From Rugosibacter aromaticivorans (lineage in GTDB: Bacteria > Pseudomonadota > Gammaproteobacteria > Burkholderiales > Rhodocyclaceae): DNA of 64,000 bases. The notes beneath the pieces are model-generated. The model saw only the letters and a list, made by a program, of their open reading frames with translations. It made no database searches and had not been told where the DNA came from. Made by a program: the position numbers and the translations under genes. Below, in pieces: positions 48,174 through 57,987 of the stretch. Within the stretch, counting starts at the first letter, position 1. Every line of letters begins with the position of its first letter. The stretch covers positions 62,001 to 126,000 of the forward strand of contig NZ_CP010554.1 of NCBI RefSeq assembly GCF_000934545.1. Reading direction: 5' to 3'.

Positions 48174-50446
48174 TGGGTGGCAGCAGCAAGAAGCAAACCG
48201 TCGGCTATCGCTACCGCATGGGACTACACCTGGCCCTGTGCCAAGGGCCAGTAGATACGGTGCAGGAAATCCAGATGGGTGACCGCACCGCGTGGGGTGA
48301 TGCCGACCGCGCGCCGCTGTCCAGCGGGCATGGGCTGACCAGCCTCTCGATCAACAAACCCACGCTGTTTGGCGGCGACGAGCGCGAAGGCGGCGTGGTC
48401 GGCACCATTGATGTGCTTTCTGGTCACGCCGGTCAGGGGCGCAACGACTACCTGATGAGCCGCCTCGGCAGTTCCATTCCGGCATTCCGGGGCGTGCTGT
48501 CATTGGTGGCACGCAAGATCCTGTTCGCGGCGAACAACCCGTACATCAAACCGTGGGCAGTGCGCGTCCGGCGCTTCACGGCGGGTTGGTTCGATGCGCC
48601 GTGGATGGAGTGGAATGCCGAGGTGCGTACCTGGGATGAGGACGAAGGGCGCGAGATCAGTGTCGGCATGAATCCAGCCCACATACTGGTGCAGTGCCTC
48701 ACCGATCCGCATTGGGGCATGGGCTATCCGCAGAGCACCATCGGTTGGAGTTTCTGGAATGCGGCGTGGGCCCTGTCGAGTGAAGGCTTCGGTCTGAATT
48801 TGATCTGGACGCGGCAACAACCCATCGAGAGCTTCATCGGGCAAGTCATCGACCACATCGGCGGCATTCTCTACACCGACCCGGAACAAGGCACGTTTGA
48901 GCTGAAGCTGCTGCGCGACGACTATTGGATCGACAGCCTGCCGCAGTTGGGGCCTGACGAAATTGTGCGGCTGGAACGCTTCGAACGCGCCCAATGGGGC
49001 GAGCTGCCCAATGAACTGACCGTGGTCTACACCGACTGGCAGACCGGCGGTGATGCTGCCATCACGGTCGAGAACCTGGCCGCCATCCAGTTGCAAGGCG
49101 GCGTGATCAATCAACGCCGCGACTACCCGGGCGTTAACTACGGGCCACTGGCCGCGCGGCTGGCCTTGCGTGATCTGCGCGCTTTGGGTTCGCCCTTGGC
49201 CCGGATGAGTCTGACCGTGGCACGCGACACGCTGGAGCGTGCGCCGCTGCCGGGTGATGTATTTCTGCTGAACTGGCCGCGCTTGGGTGTGGATCAGATG
49301 GTGGTGCGGGTCACCGGCATCGACACCGGCACCTTGGGCGCGGCCGAGTGGCGAATCGAAGCCATGGAAGACGTGTTCGGGATGAGCAACACCGTGCTGT
49401 CGCCCCCGCCACCGCACGTCGAGGAGCCGACCATCGAACCGTTGTCGCCCGCCGTGGTGCTGGCCGTAGAGGTGCCGTATTGGGAACTGGCCCGGCGTTT
49501 GTCCCGCGCAGATCTGGCCTACCTGACCGATACGGACACCTATCTCGGCGCGCTGGCGGCTGCCGGGGGCACCGGGCAGTTGAATTGGCAATTGGCCACC
49601 GGCGCATCGAGTGGCGACCTCGCAGCCGTTGTGGGAGAGGACTACGCGCCACTACTGACGCTCGATGTGACCTTGCCTGCCAGTGAGGCCGATGCCATCG
49701 GTGTACCAGTGACGGCCATCAGCCAGCCGGAAAGACTGGCCGTGGGCGACTACGCCTATCTGGTGGCTGCCAATGGGGCAATTGCAGAAGCCGTTGCCGT
49801 CCTGGCCTTCGATGCTGCCAACGCGACCATAGATCTCGCGCGCGGCGTACTCGACACCACACCCCAAGGACATGCCTCGGGGACTCGGCTGATCGGTATC
49901 GGCGAATGGCTGGCATCCGAAGGTGCGGAGCGGGCCCCGGGCGAATCGGTGTTCGTGGGCGCGATTCCTCGCACATCGACCGATCAGGGTGATCCAGTGC
50001 TGGCCGCGAATGGGCAGCCGATGGTGCTGGCCGGTCGGCAGGCTTTGCCGTATCCACCCGGTCGCATCCGCCTCAATGGCCAGACCGAGCCTGCCGTGGT
50101 GGCCGGTGATCTCACCGTCGCGTGGGCCCACCGCGACCGCACGCAGCAGACCGCCTACCTCGTGCAGCAAGACGAGGGCGACATCGGGCCGGAACTGGGC
50201 GTGACCTACACGGTGCACCTCCGTAATCGCAACAACGTGCTGGTTCGTACTGAGACGGGGTTGCTTGGCACCGCCTACATCTGGACGACAGCAGTGGCCG
50301 CGCTGGATGCTGGTGCGCTGGGCGACCGCATCACAGTCGAAATCAGTGCCGAACGCGATGGTTTGAGCAGCTGGCAGCCGCAGGTGCGGGTCATGGATCG
50401 TTCGGGCTACGGCCTGCGCTGGGGAAAGTATTGGGGAGGTGTGTGA
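48173..50446 (+). CDS. Tail tip attachment protein (gpJ-like)
   Basis: The 757-residue protein (MGGSSKKQTVGYRYRMGLHLALCQGP...) has the N-terminal tip-attachment pattern (GYRYRMGLHLALCQGPVDTVQEIQMGD) and large beta domains, with a C-terminal part that may bind the receptor. Shorter than lambda gpJ (1132 residues), with no obvious fibre repeats, so receptor reading may rest on additional proteins. Confidence 0.85.
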   Translation: MGGSSKKQTVGYRYRMGLHLALCQGPVDTVQEIQMGDRTAWGDADRAPLSSGHGLTSLSINKPTLFGGDEREGGVVGTIDVLSGHAGQGRNDYLMSRLGSSIPAFRGVLSLVARKILFAANNPYIKPWAVRVRRFTAGWFDAPWMEWNAEVRTWDEDEGREISVGMNPAHILVQCLTDPHWGMGYPQSTIGWSFWNAAWALSSEGFGLNLIWTRQQPIESFIGQVIDHIGGILYTDPEQGTFELKLLRDDYWIDSLPQLGPDEIVRLERFERAQWGELPNELTVVYTDWQTGGDAAITVENLAAIQLQGGVINQRRDYPGVNYGPLAARLALRDLRALGSPLARMSLTVARDTLERAPLPGDVFLLNWPRLGVDQMVVRVTGIDTGTLGAAEWRIEAMEDVFGMSNTVLSPPPPHVEEPTIEPLSPAVVLAVEVPYWELARRLSRADLAYLTDTDTYLGALAAAGGTGQLNWQLATGASSGDLAAVVGEDYAPLLTLDVTLPASEADAIGVPVTAISQPERLAVGDYAYLVAANGAIAEAVAVLAFDAANATIDLARGVLDTTPQGHASGTRLIGIGEWLASEGAERAPGESVFVGAIPRTSTDQGDPVLAANGQPMVLAGRQALPYPPGRIRLNGQTEPAVVAGDLTVAWAHRDRTQQTAYLVQQDEGDIGPELGVTYTVHLRNRNNVLVRTETGLLGTAYIWTTAVAALDAGALGDRITVEISAERDGLSSWQPQVRVMDRSGYGLRWGKYWGGV

Positions 50447-51042
50447 TGGAGCCGCGCATCGATGTTCATCTGCTCACCCTGAACGAGCCTGCCGAATGGC
50501 GTGAGGCCTGCATCGCCAGCCTCGAGGAAGCACCAATCAGGTTGCACGTTTCGCCCGGCATTCCGGGGCGTATCGGCGAAGCACGCGCGGCAGGCTATGC
50601 AAAAGGCACGCTGCCGCTGGTGTCCTTTGTCGATCCCGACGATTTGTACGAAGCCAGTGCCTTCACACAACTGGCCGATGCGCTGGATGCCTGCCCGCAG
50701 GCCGTGATGGCCTACACCGACGAAGCGTTGACCGATGAAAACGGGCTGGATATCGCCGTGCGGCGTCTGGCCTACAGCCGTTGGCAGCACGCGAACAGCG
50801 CCAGCCATGTGCATGGCCTGATCGTGATGCGTCGATCTGCCGTCGATGCCGTGCTCAAGGAAACCACCGACCTCAACAACTTCGCCGACTGGCTGCTGAC
50901 CCTGCTCGTGGCCAAGCGTGGCGGCGTGCTGTACCTGCCCATCGTTGGGCGTCATTGGCGACAACACCCTCAGCAAAGCCATCGCACCGGCGACCCGGAG
51001 GCTGTCCGGCGCATTCGCCAAGCATCGAATCTCTGGAGATAA
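50446..51042 (+). CDS. Glycosyltransferase-like protein in the tail module
   Basis: The 198-residue protein (from the ATG at 50446) has the GT-A look: IDVHLLTLNEPAEWREACIASLEEA, GEARAAGYAKGTLPLVSFVDPDDLYE with a DxDD-type metal motif, and later WLLTLLVAKRGGVLYLP. It is shorter than typical family 2 enzymes. It could modify tail or capsid proteins, or the host surface. The family call is a hypothesis from motif and fold only. Confidence 0.55.
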   Translation: MEPRIDVHLLTLNEPAEWREACIASLEEAPIRLHVSPGIPGRIGEARAAGYAKGTLPLVSFVDPDDLYEASAFTQLADALDACPQAVMAYTDEALTDENGLDIAVRRLAYSRWQHANSASHVHGLIVMRRSAVDAVLKETTDLNNFADWLLTLLVAKRGGVLYLPIVGRHWRQHPQQSHRTGDPEAVRRIRQASNLWR

Positions 51043-51045
51043 ACC

Positions 51046-51396
51046 ATGTCATCGACTGACCCGAACCTTGGGCTCAACTACGGCTGGACGCTCGGCGAAA
51101 GTGGCTGGGACACCGGCATGGACGCCAACCTCAAGCGCCTCGGCGCGGTGGTCGGCTTGTCCGTAAAAGACCGCGACTTGACCACACCACCGGCCAGCCC
51201 TGCCAACGGCGACCGCTACATCGTGCCTGCCGCCGCCACTGGCGTGTGGGCAGGCAAAACCAACCAGATCGCGGTTCGCATTGCCGATGCCTGGGAGTAC
51301 CACTCGCCCAAGATCGGCTGGCTTTGCTACATCGAGGACGAGGCCAAGCTCTCTGCCTACAAGTCCACCGGCTGGAGTGCTGGCATCGCCATGTGA
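51046..51396 (+). CDS. DUF2793-type phage protein
   Basis: The 116-residue protein (MSSTDPNLGLNYGWTLGESGWDTGMDANLKRLGAVVGLSVKDRDLTTPPASPANGDRYIV...) matches DUF2793, a small beta domain common in tail-fibre regions. It is probably a virion part that binds the tail tip or host. Confidence 0.85.
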   Translation: MSSTDPNLGLNYGWTLGESGWDTGMDANLKRLGAVVGLSVKDRDLTTPPASPANGDRYIVPAAATGVWAGKTNQIAVRIADAWEYHSPKIGWLCYIEDEAKLSAYKSTGWSAGIAM

Positions 51397-51419
51397 TTTC
51401 CCTTCTTCGTACCCACCCG

Positions 51420-51454
51420 AAACCCGCCCAGATGTTCGCTCACTGGGCGGGTTT
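51420..51454 (+). terminator. Hairpin before the lysis genes
   Basis: Stem AAACCCGCCCA / TGGGCGGGTTT with a 13-base loop stands between the DUF2793 gene and the next start and is followed by CGCATTTCTGGAG, nearly the same leader as at 37586. It may separate tail and lysis transcripts or stabilise the mRNA. Confidence 0.6.
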
Positions 51455-51473
51455 CGCATTTCTGGAGACTGCT

Positions 51474-51779
51474 ATGACCGAACCCGAACAACAACAGCCC
51501 GCGCTCGTCGAGAACATGCTTCTTCTGCGCCGAGAGGACTTCGACGAACTGCTCGACCGTGCCGCTGAACGCGGAGCCGAGCGTGTCCTGACCCACCTTG
51601 GCCTGGAAAACGGCCACGCCGCCCGCGACATCCGTGAACTGCGCGACCTGCTGGAAGCCTGGCGCGATGCCCGCCGTACCGCATGGCAAACCACTGTCAA
51701 AGTCATCACCACCGGCATTCTGGCAGCACTGCTGGTTGGTGCCGCCATCAAGTTGAAACTGATGGGAGGCCCGCAATGA
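51474..51779 (+). CDS. DUF6127-like membrane protein (possible holin partner)
   Basis: The 101-residue protein has a charged helical N-terminal part (MLLRREDFDELLDRAAERGAERVLTHLGL) and one C-terminal membrane helix (VKVITTGILAALLVGAAIKLKL). This plan is found in small phage proteins next to holin genes. It overlaps the holin gene by 4 bases, which suggests a lysis accessory or antiholin role. Confidence 0.65.
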   Translation: MTEPEQQQPALVENMLLLRREDFDELLDRAAERGAERVLTHLGLENGHAARDIRELRDLLEAWRDARRTAWQTTVKVITTGILAALLVGAAIKLKLMGGPQ

Positions 51780-52252
51780 TCGAGACACTGCTTGGTGGCC
51801 TCCTCGGTGGGGCTTTCCGTCTCGCACCTGAACTCCTCAAATGGCTCGACCGCAAGGGGGAGCGTGGCCACGAACTGGCGATGCAGGACAAGGCGCTGGA
51901 GTTCGAGAAGCTGCGTGGCGCGCAGCGAATGTCGGAAATCGGCGCAGGTGCCGATGCTGCGTGGAACGTCGGAGCCATCGAGACGCTGCGCGAAGCCGTT
52001 CGCACACAGGGCGAGAAAACCGGCGTGCGCTGGGCTGATGCCTTGTCTTGCAGCGTTCGCCCGGTCATCACCTACTGGTTCATGGCTTTGTACTGCGCTG
52101 CCAAGGCTGCCGCATTTGCGGCCGCAGTGACTGCAGGTGCTGGCTGGGGCACGGCCGTCCTGCACGCATGGACAGAGGCTGATCAGGCGCTGTGGGCCGG
52201 GGTGCTGAACTTCTGGTTCCTCGGGCGCGTGTTTGACCGGGTGCGTCCGTGA
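51776..52252 (+). CDS. Holin-like protein
   Basis: The 158-residue protein has an N-terminal amphipathic segment (MIETLLGGLLGGAFRLAPELLKWLDRK), a charged middle, and two to three C-terminal hydrophobic segments (VRPVITYWFMALYCAAKAAAFAAAV; ALWAGVLNFWFLG). It fits the 3TM phage holin family. It would open the inner membrane at lysis time and let the lysozyme out. Overlaps the lysozyme start by 4 bases. Confidence 0.82.
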   Translation: MIETLLGGLLGGAFRLAPELLKWLDRKGERGHELAMQDKALEFEKLRGAQRMSEIGAGADAAWNVGAIETLREAVRTQGEKTGVRWADALSCSVRPVITYWFMALYCAAKAAAFAAAVTAGAGWGTAVLHAWTEADQALWAGVLNFWFLGRVFDRVRP

Positions 52253-52716
52253 TCGAAGTACCGAAAGCGGCCATCGATCTGGCCAAGCGCTTTGAGGGAT
52301 TCGAGCGCAAGGTGAAGCGCGGAATCGAGATCACGGCCGTTCCCTATATCTGCCCAGCAGGTTTCTGGACGATTGGGTACGGCCATCTCTGCGATTCCAA
52401 GCACCCACCGATTACGGAGACGGAAGCAGAGGTTTATCTGGCGCGCGACCTCCAATCGGCACTCGCCGCCACGTTGCGTTACTGCCCGGTGCTGGCCACC
52501 GAACCGGAGGAGCGGCTCGCGGCCATCGTTGACTTCACGTTCAACCTCGGCGCGGGGCGGCTTCAGACATCGACCCTTAGGCGGCGCATCAATCAGCGGG
52601 ACTGGACTGCTGCGTGCCAAGAGCTGCGCCGATGGGTCTATGGCGGCGGGAAAGTGCTGCCGGGACTCGTTACTCGGCGCGAGGCTGAGGCTGCTTGGCT
52701 GCTTCGCAACGCCTGA
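52249..52716 (+). CDS. Phage endolysin (lysozyme, GH24 family)
   Basis: From a GTG at 52249 the protein has 155 residues with the GH24 pattern: catalytic Glu in AIDLAKRFEGFE, the GFWTIGYGHLCD strand (catalytic Asp/Thr region), and later FTFNLGAGRLQTSTLRRRINQ and GLVTRREAEAAWL. It cuts the beta-1,4 glycosidic bond of peptidoglycan. No spanin genes are evident next to it. Confidence 0.92.
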   Translation: MIEVPKAAIDLAKRFEGFERKVKRGIEITAVPYICPAGFWTIGYGHLCDSKHPPITETEAEVYLARDLQSALAATLRYCPVLATEPEERLAAIVDFTFNLGAGRLQTSTLRRRINQRDWTAACQELRRWVYGGGKVLPGLVTRREAEAAWLLRNA

Positions 52717-52736
52717 CCGCAGAGGCACGCGGAAGA

Positions 52737-52767
52737 GCTTGGCTTTCCCGTCGAACAGCGCGTTCAT
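52737..52767 (+). repeat. 31-bp repeat, copy E
   Basis: GCTTGGCTTT, six bases, GAACAGCGCGTTCAT, on the + strand 36 bases before the gene starting at 52804. It is 22 kb from the other copies and points the other way on the map, but has the same orientation relative to its gene. Confidence 0.85.
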
Positions 52768-52803
52768 GTCATCCACACCACCAACTACCGTAAGAGTCGC
52801 ATC

Positions 52804-53064
52804 ATGAAAAATGAATCCGAATGGCAGACCCAGATCGCAGAGCAAAACGCGGCGGATGCGCTGACCAATGCGCGTGGCACGTTGATGCGTGCTCTGCAAG
52901 AACTTGACTCGTATATCGAGAAGTTCGACGCAGCCGATAGCCCCGCCAGGAAGGCTGAGGCGCTCAACTGGACACTGAATTACTTGGCGACTGGCATTGC
53001 ACCAAACCTTCGCCTAGACCTGATCGCCAACGCTCAAGCGCAGTTCGCCCGACTGGCGAAATGA
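52804..53064 (+). CDS. Small helical protein after the lysis cassette
   Basis: The 86-residue product (MKNESEWQTQIAEQNAADALTNARGTLMRALQELDSYIEKF...) is alpha-helical without a known family. It is the only rightward gene with the 31-bp repeat upstream (copy E), which ties it to the leftward small-gene cluster at 28.6-30.6 kb. Its last 101 bases overlap the tail of the convergent DUF262 frame. Confidence 0.72.
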   Translation: MKNESEWQTQIAEQNAADALTNARGTLMRALQELDSYIEKFDAADSPARKAEALNWTLNYLATGIAPNLRLDLIANAQAQFARLAK

Positions 53065-54907
53065 CTTGCTGCTGATCGCTCTCATCCTCTTCAGCATCGC
53101 CAGGATCAGCTCCGTCCGCAACAACCGCCGCCGCTTTACCCATAGCCCGTTCGACCAGTTTGACCAGGGCGGCCTTTCTGCTCTTGTAGAAGCTGTCGAA
53201 GTCGTCCGCTCGGAGCGCGGTCGTATCGATGAGGTGCGACCCGACAATGGCGTCCATCTGGGCGTCTGCAAGCTGAACCTGCGTATGAGCCTGCAGTTTT
53301 GACAAATAGATCGATGGCGCATGCCCGCCGATCATCCGGTTTGCCTTGTAGGAAATCGGGGTTTTGTTGACGACTGTGTTGTAGACAGCGCGCTTAATGC
53401 CGTTCTTCTCACACCAGTCCTGCGGAAAGATGTGATGAATATCCAGCGCAAGCTCCTCGTCGTCGAGTTCCTGGATCTTTGCCTTCCAGAAGAAGTCTTG
53501 CGCGCCTTCACGAAGTACCAGCACATTCAGGCCTTTGTACGCGGCGGACAGGCGCGACGTCATCGTGTCTAGGCGGTCGGGGCTGAACGCCGCATCTGCA
53601 ATGGTTCGCGGTATTGCGTCGTCACTGTCGATCCACTGCAATAGATCCTCGACGTCGTTCGCGATTCGGGTCTCGATGGCGCTGCCGTAGAGTTCGCCGA
53701 GAACGCCACTCCAGTACCAGTGAGAGAGTTTCTGGTAAATTCGCGGCTCAAGCCAGCGTTCGCGCAGGTGCGCGAGTACCGAGGCGAGAGGAGCCAGTTG
53801 AGTTCGATAAGGCAGCTCGCGCGGAGTTTTCACACATTCCTTGCGCAAAAACTTGGCCGCGAGAAGGAACCCCGCTTCGACTTCGCCTGCCCATTTGGCA
53901 TATGCGCTCAAGGGCATCGCAAGTATCGAGACGCGCTTTGCACTCACAGGCTGTACGGACTTACCGGTTTTCCCCGAAGCCACATCGGCGCGGCGCAACT
54001 CCAGCGTGTGCAACATCGATACGGCCTGCAGAAAGTCCGTGGACTCCACCTGTGACAGTAGCGCCTCTTTGCACAAGCGCTGATACCGTCCCGAGACATT
54101 TCGGGTGGCGTTGCCATGCCAGTCATCACGCAGATTGAAGCCGTCAGCTGCGTAGGTTGCAGTGACCAGTTCAAAAACGTTGAGTGGGACGCCGCCGGTG
54201 TTTACCTTCTCGAAGACCAGGCAGACGGCTTCCTTCGTCGTGGCCTTGCCGAGCTGGATCACAGGTAGCTGGTAGTTGCGGAAGGCATTCAATACCTGTC
54301 GACGGAATTGCATGTACAGGCCGAATTTCTCGGGAGCGTACTCCTGCAGCGCTTCTTCCCATGCATCCGAGTTCAGAATCTGATCGCACGGAAAGTACAG
54401 CTGCTCGCACTCTTTCTGAGTCGTCGTCAAATCAAGATCGATCTGTCGGCCAAAGTTGGAGCGTTTGATCTTGTCCTCTTCGATGGCCTCGATGGCGTCT
54501 TCCAAGCGATCCCCGCCCTCCAGCGCCACTTCGATGTTCCAGTAGTAGTGGCGTCGAATGGGCTTGCCTTTCTCTGTGCGGGTCTTCACTGCATCCTTCG
54601 TGGCCAAGACTTGCGTCAGGGTGGTGAGGCGTTGTTGCCCGTCGAGGATCAGGAGCTCCGCATCCGAGGCACCCGGGGGGAGGGTAACCCCTTCCACCGG
54701 CCGTACCTGAAACTTGGCCTCGCCGCCGGTCTCCAGCAGCATGACTGCCCCGACCGGGAATGACCTGGCAATGCTCACCAGCAGACTGCGAATGTGCTGG
54801 TCATCCCACACCCATCCACGCTGAAAATCAGGTAACTGAATCTTCGCCTTGACGATTTCGGCAAGGATCTCTGGCAATAGCCGCTTGGTGCTGTCGAAAG
54901 TGCTCAT
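52964..54907 (-). CDS. DUF262-HNH protein, GmrSD-like restriction factor
   Basis: The 647-residue protein has an N-terminal DUF262 domain (IQLPDFQRGWVWDDQHI; ELLILDGQQRLTTLTQVL with the DGQQR motif, as in ParB-type NTP sites), a long helical linker, and a C-terminal HNH-like region (LALDIHHIFPQDWCEKNGI, later NKTPISYKANRMIGG). This is the GmrS/GmrD type fusion of modification-dependent (type IV) restriction. The last 30-40 residues, after DESDQQQ, read into phage DNA and are probably not native. Confidence 0.85.
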   Translation of the reverse strand: MSTFDSTKRLLPEILAEIVKAKIQLPDFQRGWVWDDQHIRSLLVSIARSFPVGAVMLLETGGEAKFQVRPVEGVTLPPGASDAELLILDGQQRLTTLTQVLATKDAVKTRTEKGKPIRRHYYWNIEVALEGGDRLEDAIEAIEEDKIKRSNFGRQIDLDLTTTQKECEQLYFPCDQILNSDAWEEALQEYAPEKFGLYMQFRRQVLNAFRNYQLPVIQLGKATTKEAVCLVFEKVNTGGVPLNVFELVTATYAADGFNLRDDWHGNATRNVSGRYQRLCKEALLSQVESTDFLQAVSMLHTLELRRADVASGKTGKSVQPVSAKRVSILAMPLSAYAKWAGEVEAGFLLAAKFLRKECVKTPRELPYRTQLAPLASVLAHLRERWLEPRIYQKLSHWYWSGVLGELYGSAIETRIANDVEDLLQWIDSDDAIPRTIADAAFSPDRLDTMTSRLSAAYKGLNVLVLREGAQDFFWKAKIQELDDEELALDIHHIFPQDWCEKNGIKRAVYNTVVNKTPISYKANRMIGGHAPSIYLSKLQAHTQVQLADAQMDAIVGSHLIDTTALRADDFDSFYKSRKAALVKLVERAMGKAAAVVADGADPGDAEEDESDQQQVISPVGRTALERWRSGLGEGLVQCQSPSNSVSS

Positions 54908-54923
54908 TGTTTTGCCTTCATCT

Positions 54924-57900
54924 TCACTTCACCAAATCCATCAACTTATCGAAGCTTTTCACCACGTCGTACTTGACCTTTTCAGGGGCGTACTTCCGGT
55001 TGATTTCGTCGAAGAACTTCCGGGCGCATTCGATCTTGGTTTCCTCGATCTTCGTCAATTGCATCGTTGACATGGACCCTTTGGTCTCCGCAACGAAATA
55101 GACATGCTTGACGGCACCCTCTTTGAACGAAATTGCCCAGTCAGGGTTGTAGTCACCCACCGGCGTCGGGATCAGGAAGCCACGGGGCAACTTGGCGTAC
55201 ACGACCACTTCGGTGCAGGTGTCCAGCGTCTCGACGAATTTGCGCTCGATACCAGAATCAGTGATCACGTAGTCGTAGATGTGCCGCTTGAGCTTGTCAC
55301 CGGCCTTGCTGAAGTCCTGCTTGGTCTGACCTGCGGTGAAGATGTCGATATCGAACTTGTCCTCGACCGGGTCGTAGGCTAGGTGTTCGATGATCATCGT
55401 TGCCTTCTGCTCGTTGATCAGCCGCACGGCTTCGGCGATGAAGCTCTCGGGATTGGTGCGGAACTGTGCAAACACTGCGACGCTGATTCCTTTCAGGATG
55501 TCTGCCGTCGTGCGTCGCGTCAGTTGCGTGCCTTCTGCGATCTTGCCGATGAGGTCGTACTTCACTGCCGAGTGAATCGAATGCACGTTCTTCTCGGTTT
55601 CAGTGGCCTTGAGCACGAATGCTTCGCCATCTTTCAGACCGTCGTAGGTCACCTGGGCAGCCTGCTCGCCGGTTTGAATCGTGTACTGCAACGGCGTCAC
55701 GCGAAGGCTCTTATCCAGTTCGGCAACGGCCTTCTTCACCAACTCCGCTGAATCAAAGTCAACGCTGTAAGCCGCCTTGCGATTGATCCGGTTCCACAGT
55801 TCCTTGAACTCCTGCTTGTCGAAGTTGCTGTTGAGCGGGTTCTTCTTGGGGCGACGGTCATCGCCAATCTCAAACATCTGGCTGTCGCTGAAGACGCTGT
55901 CGATCAGTTGGTACACCTGTTCAGCATGAGCCTGCAGTTCCGGGGGCAGCGGTGCCAGGGTGCCTTCCTTCTTGGCCTCGTGGTACGTGCCCGTGATGCG
56001 GTCGGTATCGTCGCTGTAATCGTTCTTGAGCAGGTACTTGTAGATCTGCTTGGCCAATTGCGGCGTGACATCGACATTGCCGGTGGGCGTCTTGAGCACC
56101 TTGCCGGTGAAGTAGGCTTCGTTGGCCACCTTGGGGCGGGCAGACAAGGAGTCGCTGATATCTTTCTGCAGCGCAGTGACGAACTCCTTGAAGCTTTCGC
56201 TCGCCACCACGGTCAGCACGTTGACGTCATGGACGATGGCCGGATGATCCACCCGGTCGCCGAGCTGATTGACAGACAAGCGCAGACCACGACCGACCTC
56301 TTGTCGGCGTGTCACCTCGTTGTTGTAGTCGGGGTGCTTCAGGAAGCAGATGACGAAGACATTGGGGTTGTCCCAGCCTTCGCGCAGGGCCGAGTGCGAG
56401 AAGATGAAACGCACCGGCTCTTCGAATTTGAGAAGTTGCTCCTTCTTTCGCAGAATCAGGTCATAGGCATCCACATCGTCGGACAGGCCTTTGTTTTCGC
56501 CAGTCTTGGCAATGCTCGGGTCCACGTCGCGCTTGGTCTTCTTGTCGATGGAGAAATACCCGCTGTGCGTCTTTTCCGCCGTGATGCCCTTCAGGTATTT
56601 GATGTACGGCGTTTCATCCAGGTCCAGCACCTCGTTCAGGTACTGGCTGTATTCCTCTTCAAAGATCCGCGCGTAGTCACCTTTCTCGTCCGCTGCCGAG
56701 TAGTCGCGGTACTTGACCACTTCATCGATGAAGAACAAGGTCAAGACCTTGATGCCTTGCTGGAACAGCGCCTGTTCCTTGTCGAAGTGCGCCTTGATCG
56801 CCTCCCGAATCTGAATGCGGCGTAATGCTGCTTCATTCACATCGCCATAGGCGTCGCCAGCTTTCAACTCCACACCGTTGGTGAAGCTCAAGGTGTCCGT
56901 GTTGGCGTTGATGTCCGCGACCACATAGCCACGGTACTGATCCAGCTCGTTTGAAAAACCATCGGAGAAGAGGTTGTCACCTTTAGATATCTTGCGCACC
57001 ACGCGCTTGATCTCGCCGCTTTTCAGCTTCTGCTCGAACTCAACGCGCGCCACAGGCGCCTTGCTCGAAATCTCGATGGACTGCAGGTAGAGATAGGCAT
57101 TGGTTCCCGCCAGCCCCTTTACTGAGATGCCGCGCACGGCGATCTTCTTCACCAGCTTCTGGTTGTAGGCGTCCAGCGCGTCAAGCCGGTGGATCTTGTT
57201 GTGCGTGGTCTTGTGGGTGGCGGAGTAGCGAAGCACCATCAGTGCCTTGAATTCTTCCAAGGACTTAAGTGTGGCGGCACCCTCCATCTTCTGCGGCTCG
57301 TCCAGGATAAGGATCGGTCGGTTGGCGCTGATCACATCAATCGGTCGGCGAGACTGAAAATCATCCAATTCTTCGTAGATCCGGCGAGCATCCTTACCAG
57401 TTGCATTAAAGGCCTGGACATTGATCACCATTACGTTGATCCCTGCATCCGAAGAGAAACTTTCCAAAGGCGGCAGGTTTTTGGAGCTGTAGATGAAAAA
57501 TCTTGCCTTCCTGTGGTAAGTCTCCAGAAAGTGCTCTGCGGTGATTTCCAGCGACTTGGCCACGCCTTCACGGATGGCGATGCTCGGCACAACGATGATG
57601 AACTTGCTCCAACCGTACTGCTTGTTCAGCTCGAAAATAGTCTTGATGTAGCAATACGTTTTGCCAGTGCCAGTTTCCATCTCGATATCGAGATTGACTC
57701 GGCTGACCTTGGTCTTCACCAGTTCGGATGACTGGGGCAGGTTTTGCTGATGCTGAACCTGGGTGATGTTCTCCAGCAGCGCGATATCGGTCAGCTTCAG
57801 GTCGGCGTTCTTGAACCCGCTCTCGGCAAACAGATCCTCGACGCCTTTCTTCGCCTTACCCGGATCGATGCGATAGCTGATGGCCTCCGTCGTCGCGGGC

Positions 57901-57980
57901 GGCTGCCCTTTGAAGCAGTCGACCACGGCTTGCACCGCCGCTGTCTGATAAGCCTGCGTTTTGAATTTGAGTTTCATCAC
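54924..57980 (-). CDS. Type III restriction enzyme, Res subunit
   Basis: The 1018-residue protein has SF2 helicase motifs: MELETGTGKT-type Walker A ([17 protein letters not shown]), DEPQ ([10 protein letters not shown]), SATHK, and [11 protein letters not shown], followed by a C-terminal nuclease part with [25 protein letters not shown] (the PD...E-x-K pattern). With Mod it would cut DNA after ATP-driven sliding between unmodified sites. It follows mod by 7 bases. Confidence 0.93.
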   Translation of the reverse strand: MMKLKFKTQAYQTAAVQAVVDCFKGQPPATTEAISYRIDPGKAKKGVEDLFAESGFKNADLKLTDIALLENITQVQHQQNLPQSSELVKTKVSRVNLDIEMETGTGKTYCYIKTIFELNKQYGWSKFIIVVPSIAIREGVAKSLEITAEHFLETYHRKARFFIYSSKNLPPLESFSSDAGINVMVINVQAFNATGKDARRIYEELDDFQSRRPIDVISANRPILILDEPQKMEGAATLKSLEEFKALMVLRYSATHKTTHNKIHRLDALDAYNQKLVKKIAVRGISVKGLAGTNAYLYLQSIEISSKAPVARVEFEQKLKSGEIKRVVRKISKGDNLFSDGFSNELDQYRGYVVADINANTDTLSFTNGVELKAGDAYGDVNEAALRRIQIREAIKAHFDKEQALFQQGIKVLTLFFIDEVVKYRDYSAADEKGDYARIFEEEYSQYLNEVLDLDETPYIKYLKGITAEKTHSGYFSIDKKTKRDVDPSIAKTGENKGLSDDVDAYDLILRKKEQLLKFEEPVRFIFSHSALREGWDNPNVFVICFLKHPDYNNEVTRRQEVGRGLRLSVNQLGDRVDHPAIVHDVNVLTVVASESFKEFVTALQKDISDSLSARPKVANEAYFTGKVLKTPTGNVDVTPQLAKQIYKYLLKNDYSDDTDRITGTYHEAKKEGTLAPLPPELQAHAEQVYQLIDSVFSDSQMFEIGDDRRPKKNPLNSNFDKQEFKELWNRINRKAAYSVDFDSAELVKKAVAELDKSLRVTPLQYTIQTGEQAAQVTYDGLKDGEAFVLKATETEKNVHSIHSAVKYDLIGKIAEGTQLTRRTTADILKGISVAVFAQFRTNPESFIAEAVRLINEQKATMIIEHLAYDPVEDKFDIDIFTAGQTKQDFSKAGDKLKRHIYDYVITDSGIERKFVETLDTCTEVVVYAKLPRGFLIPTPVGDYNPDWAISFKEGAVKHVYFVAETKGSMSTMQLTKIEETKIECARKFFDEINRKYAPEKVKYDVVKSFDKLMDLVK

Positions 57981-57987
57981 GCGCCCC

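Noticed and set aside
29189..52767. Reading the 31-bp repeat as a sigma-54 promoter
   Set aside because: A TGGC is present in the left arm, but there is no GC at the required 10-base distance in any copy.
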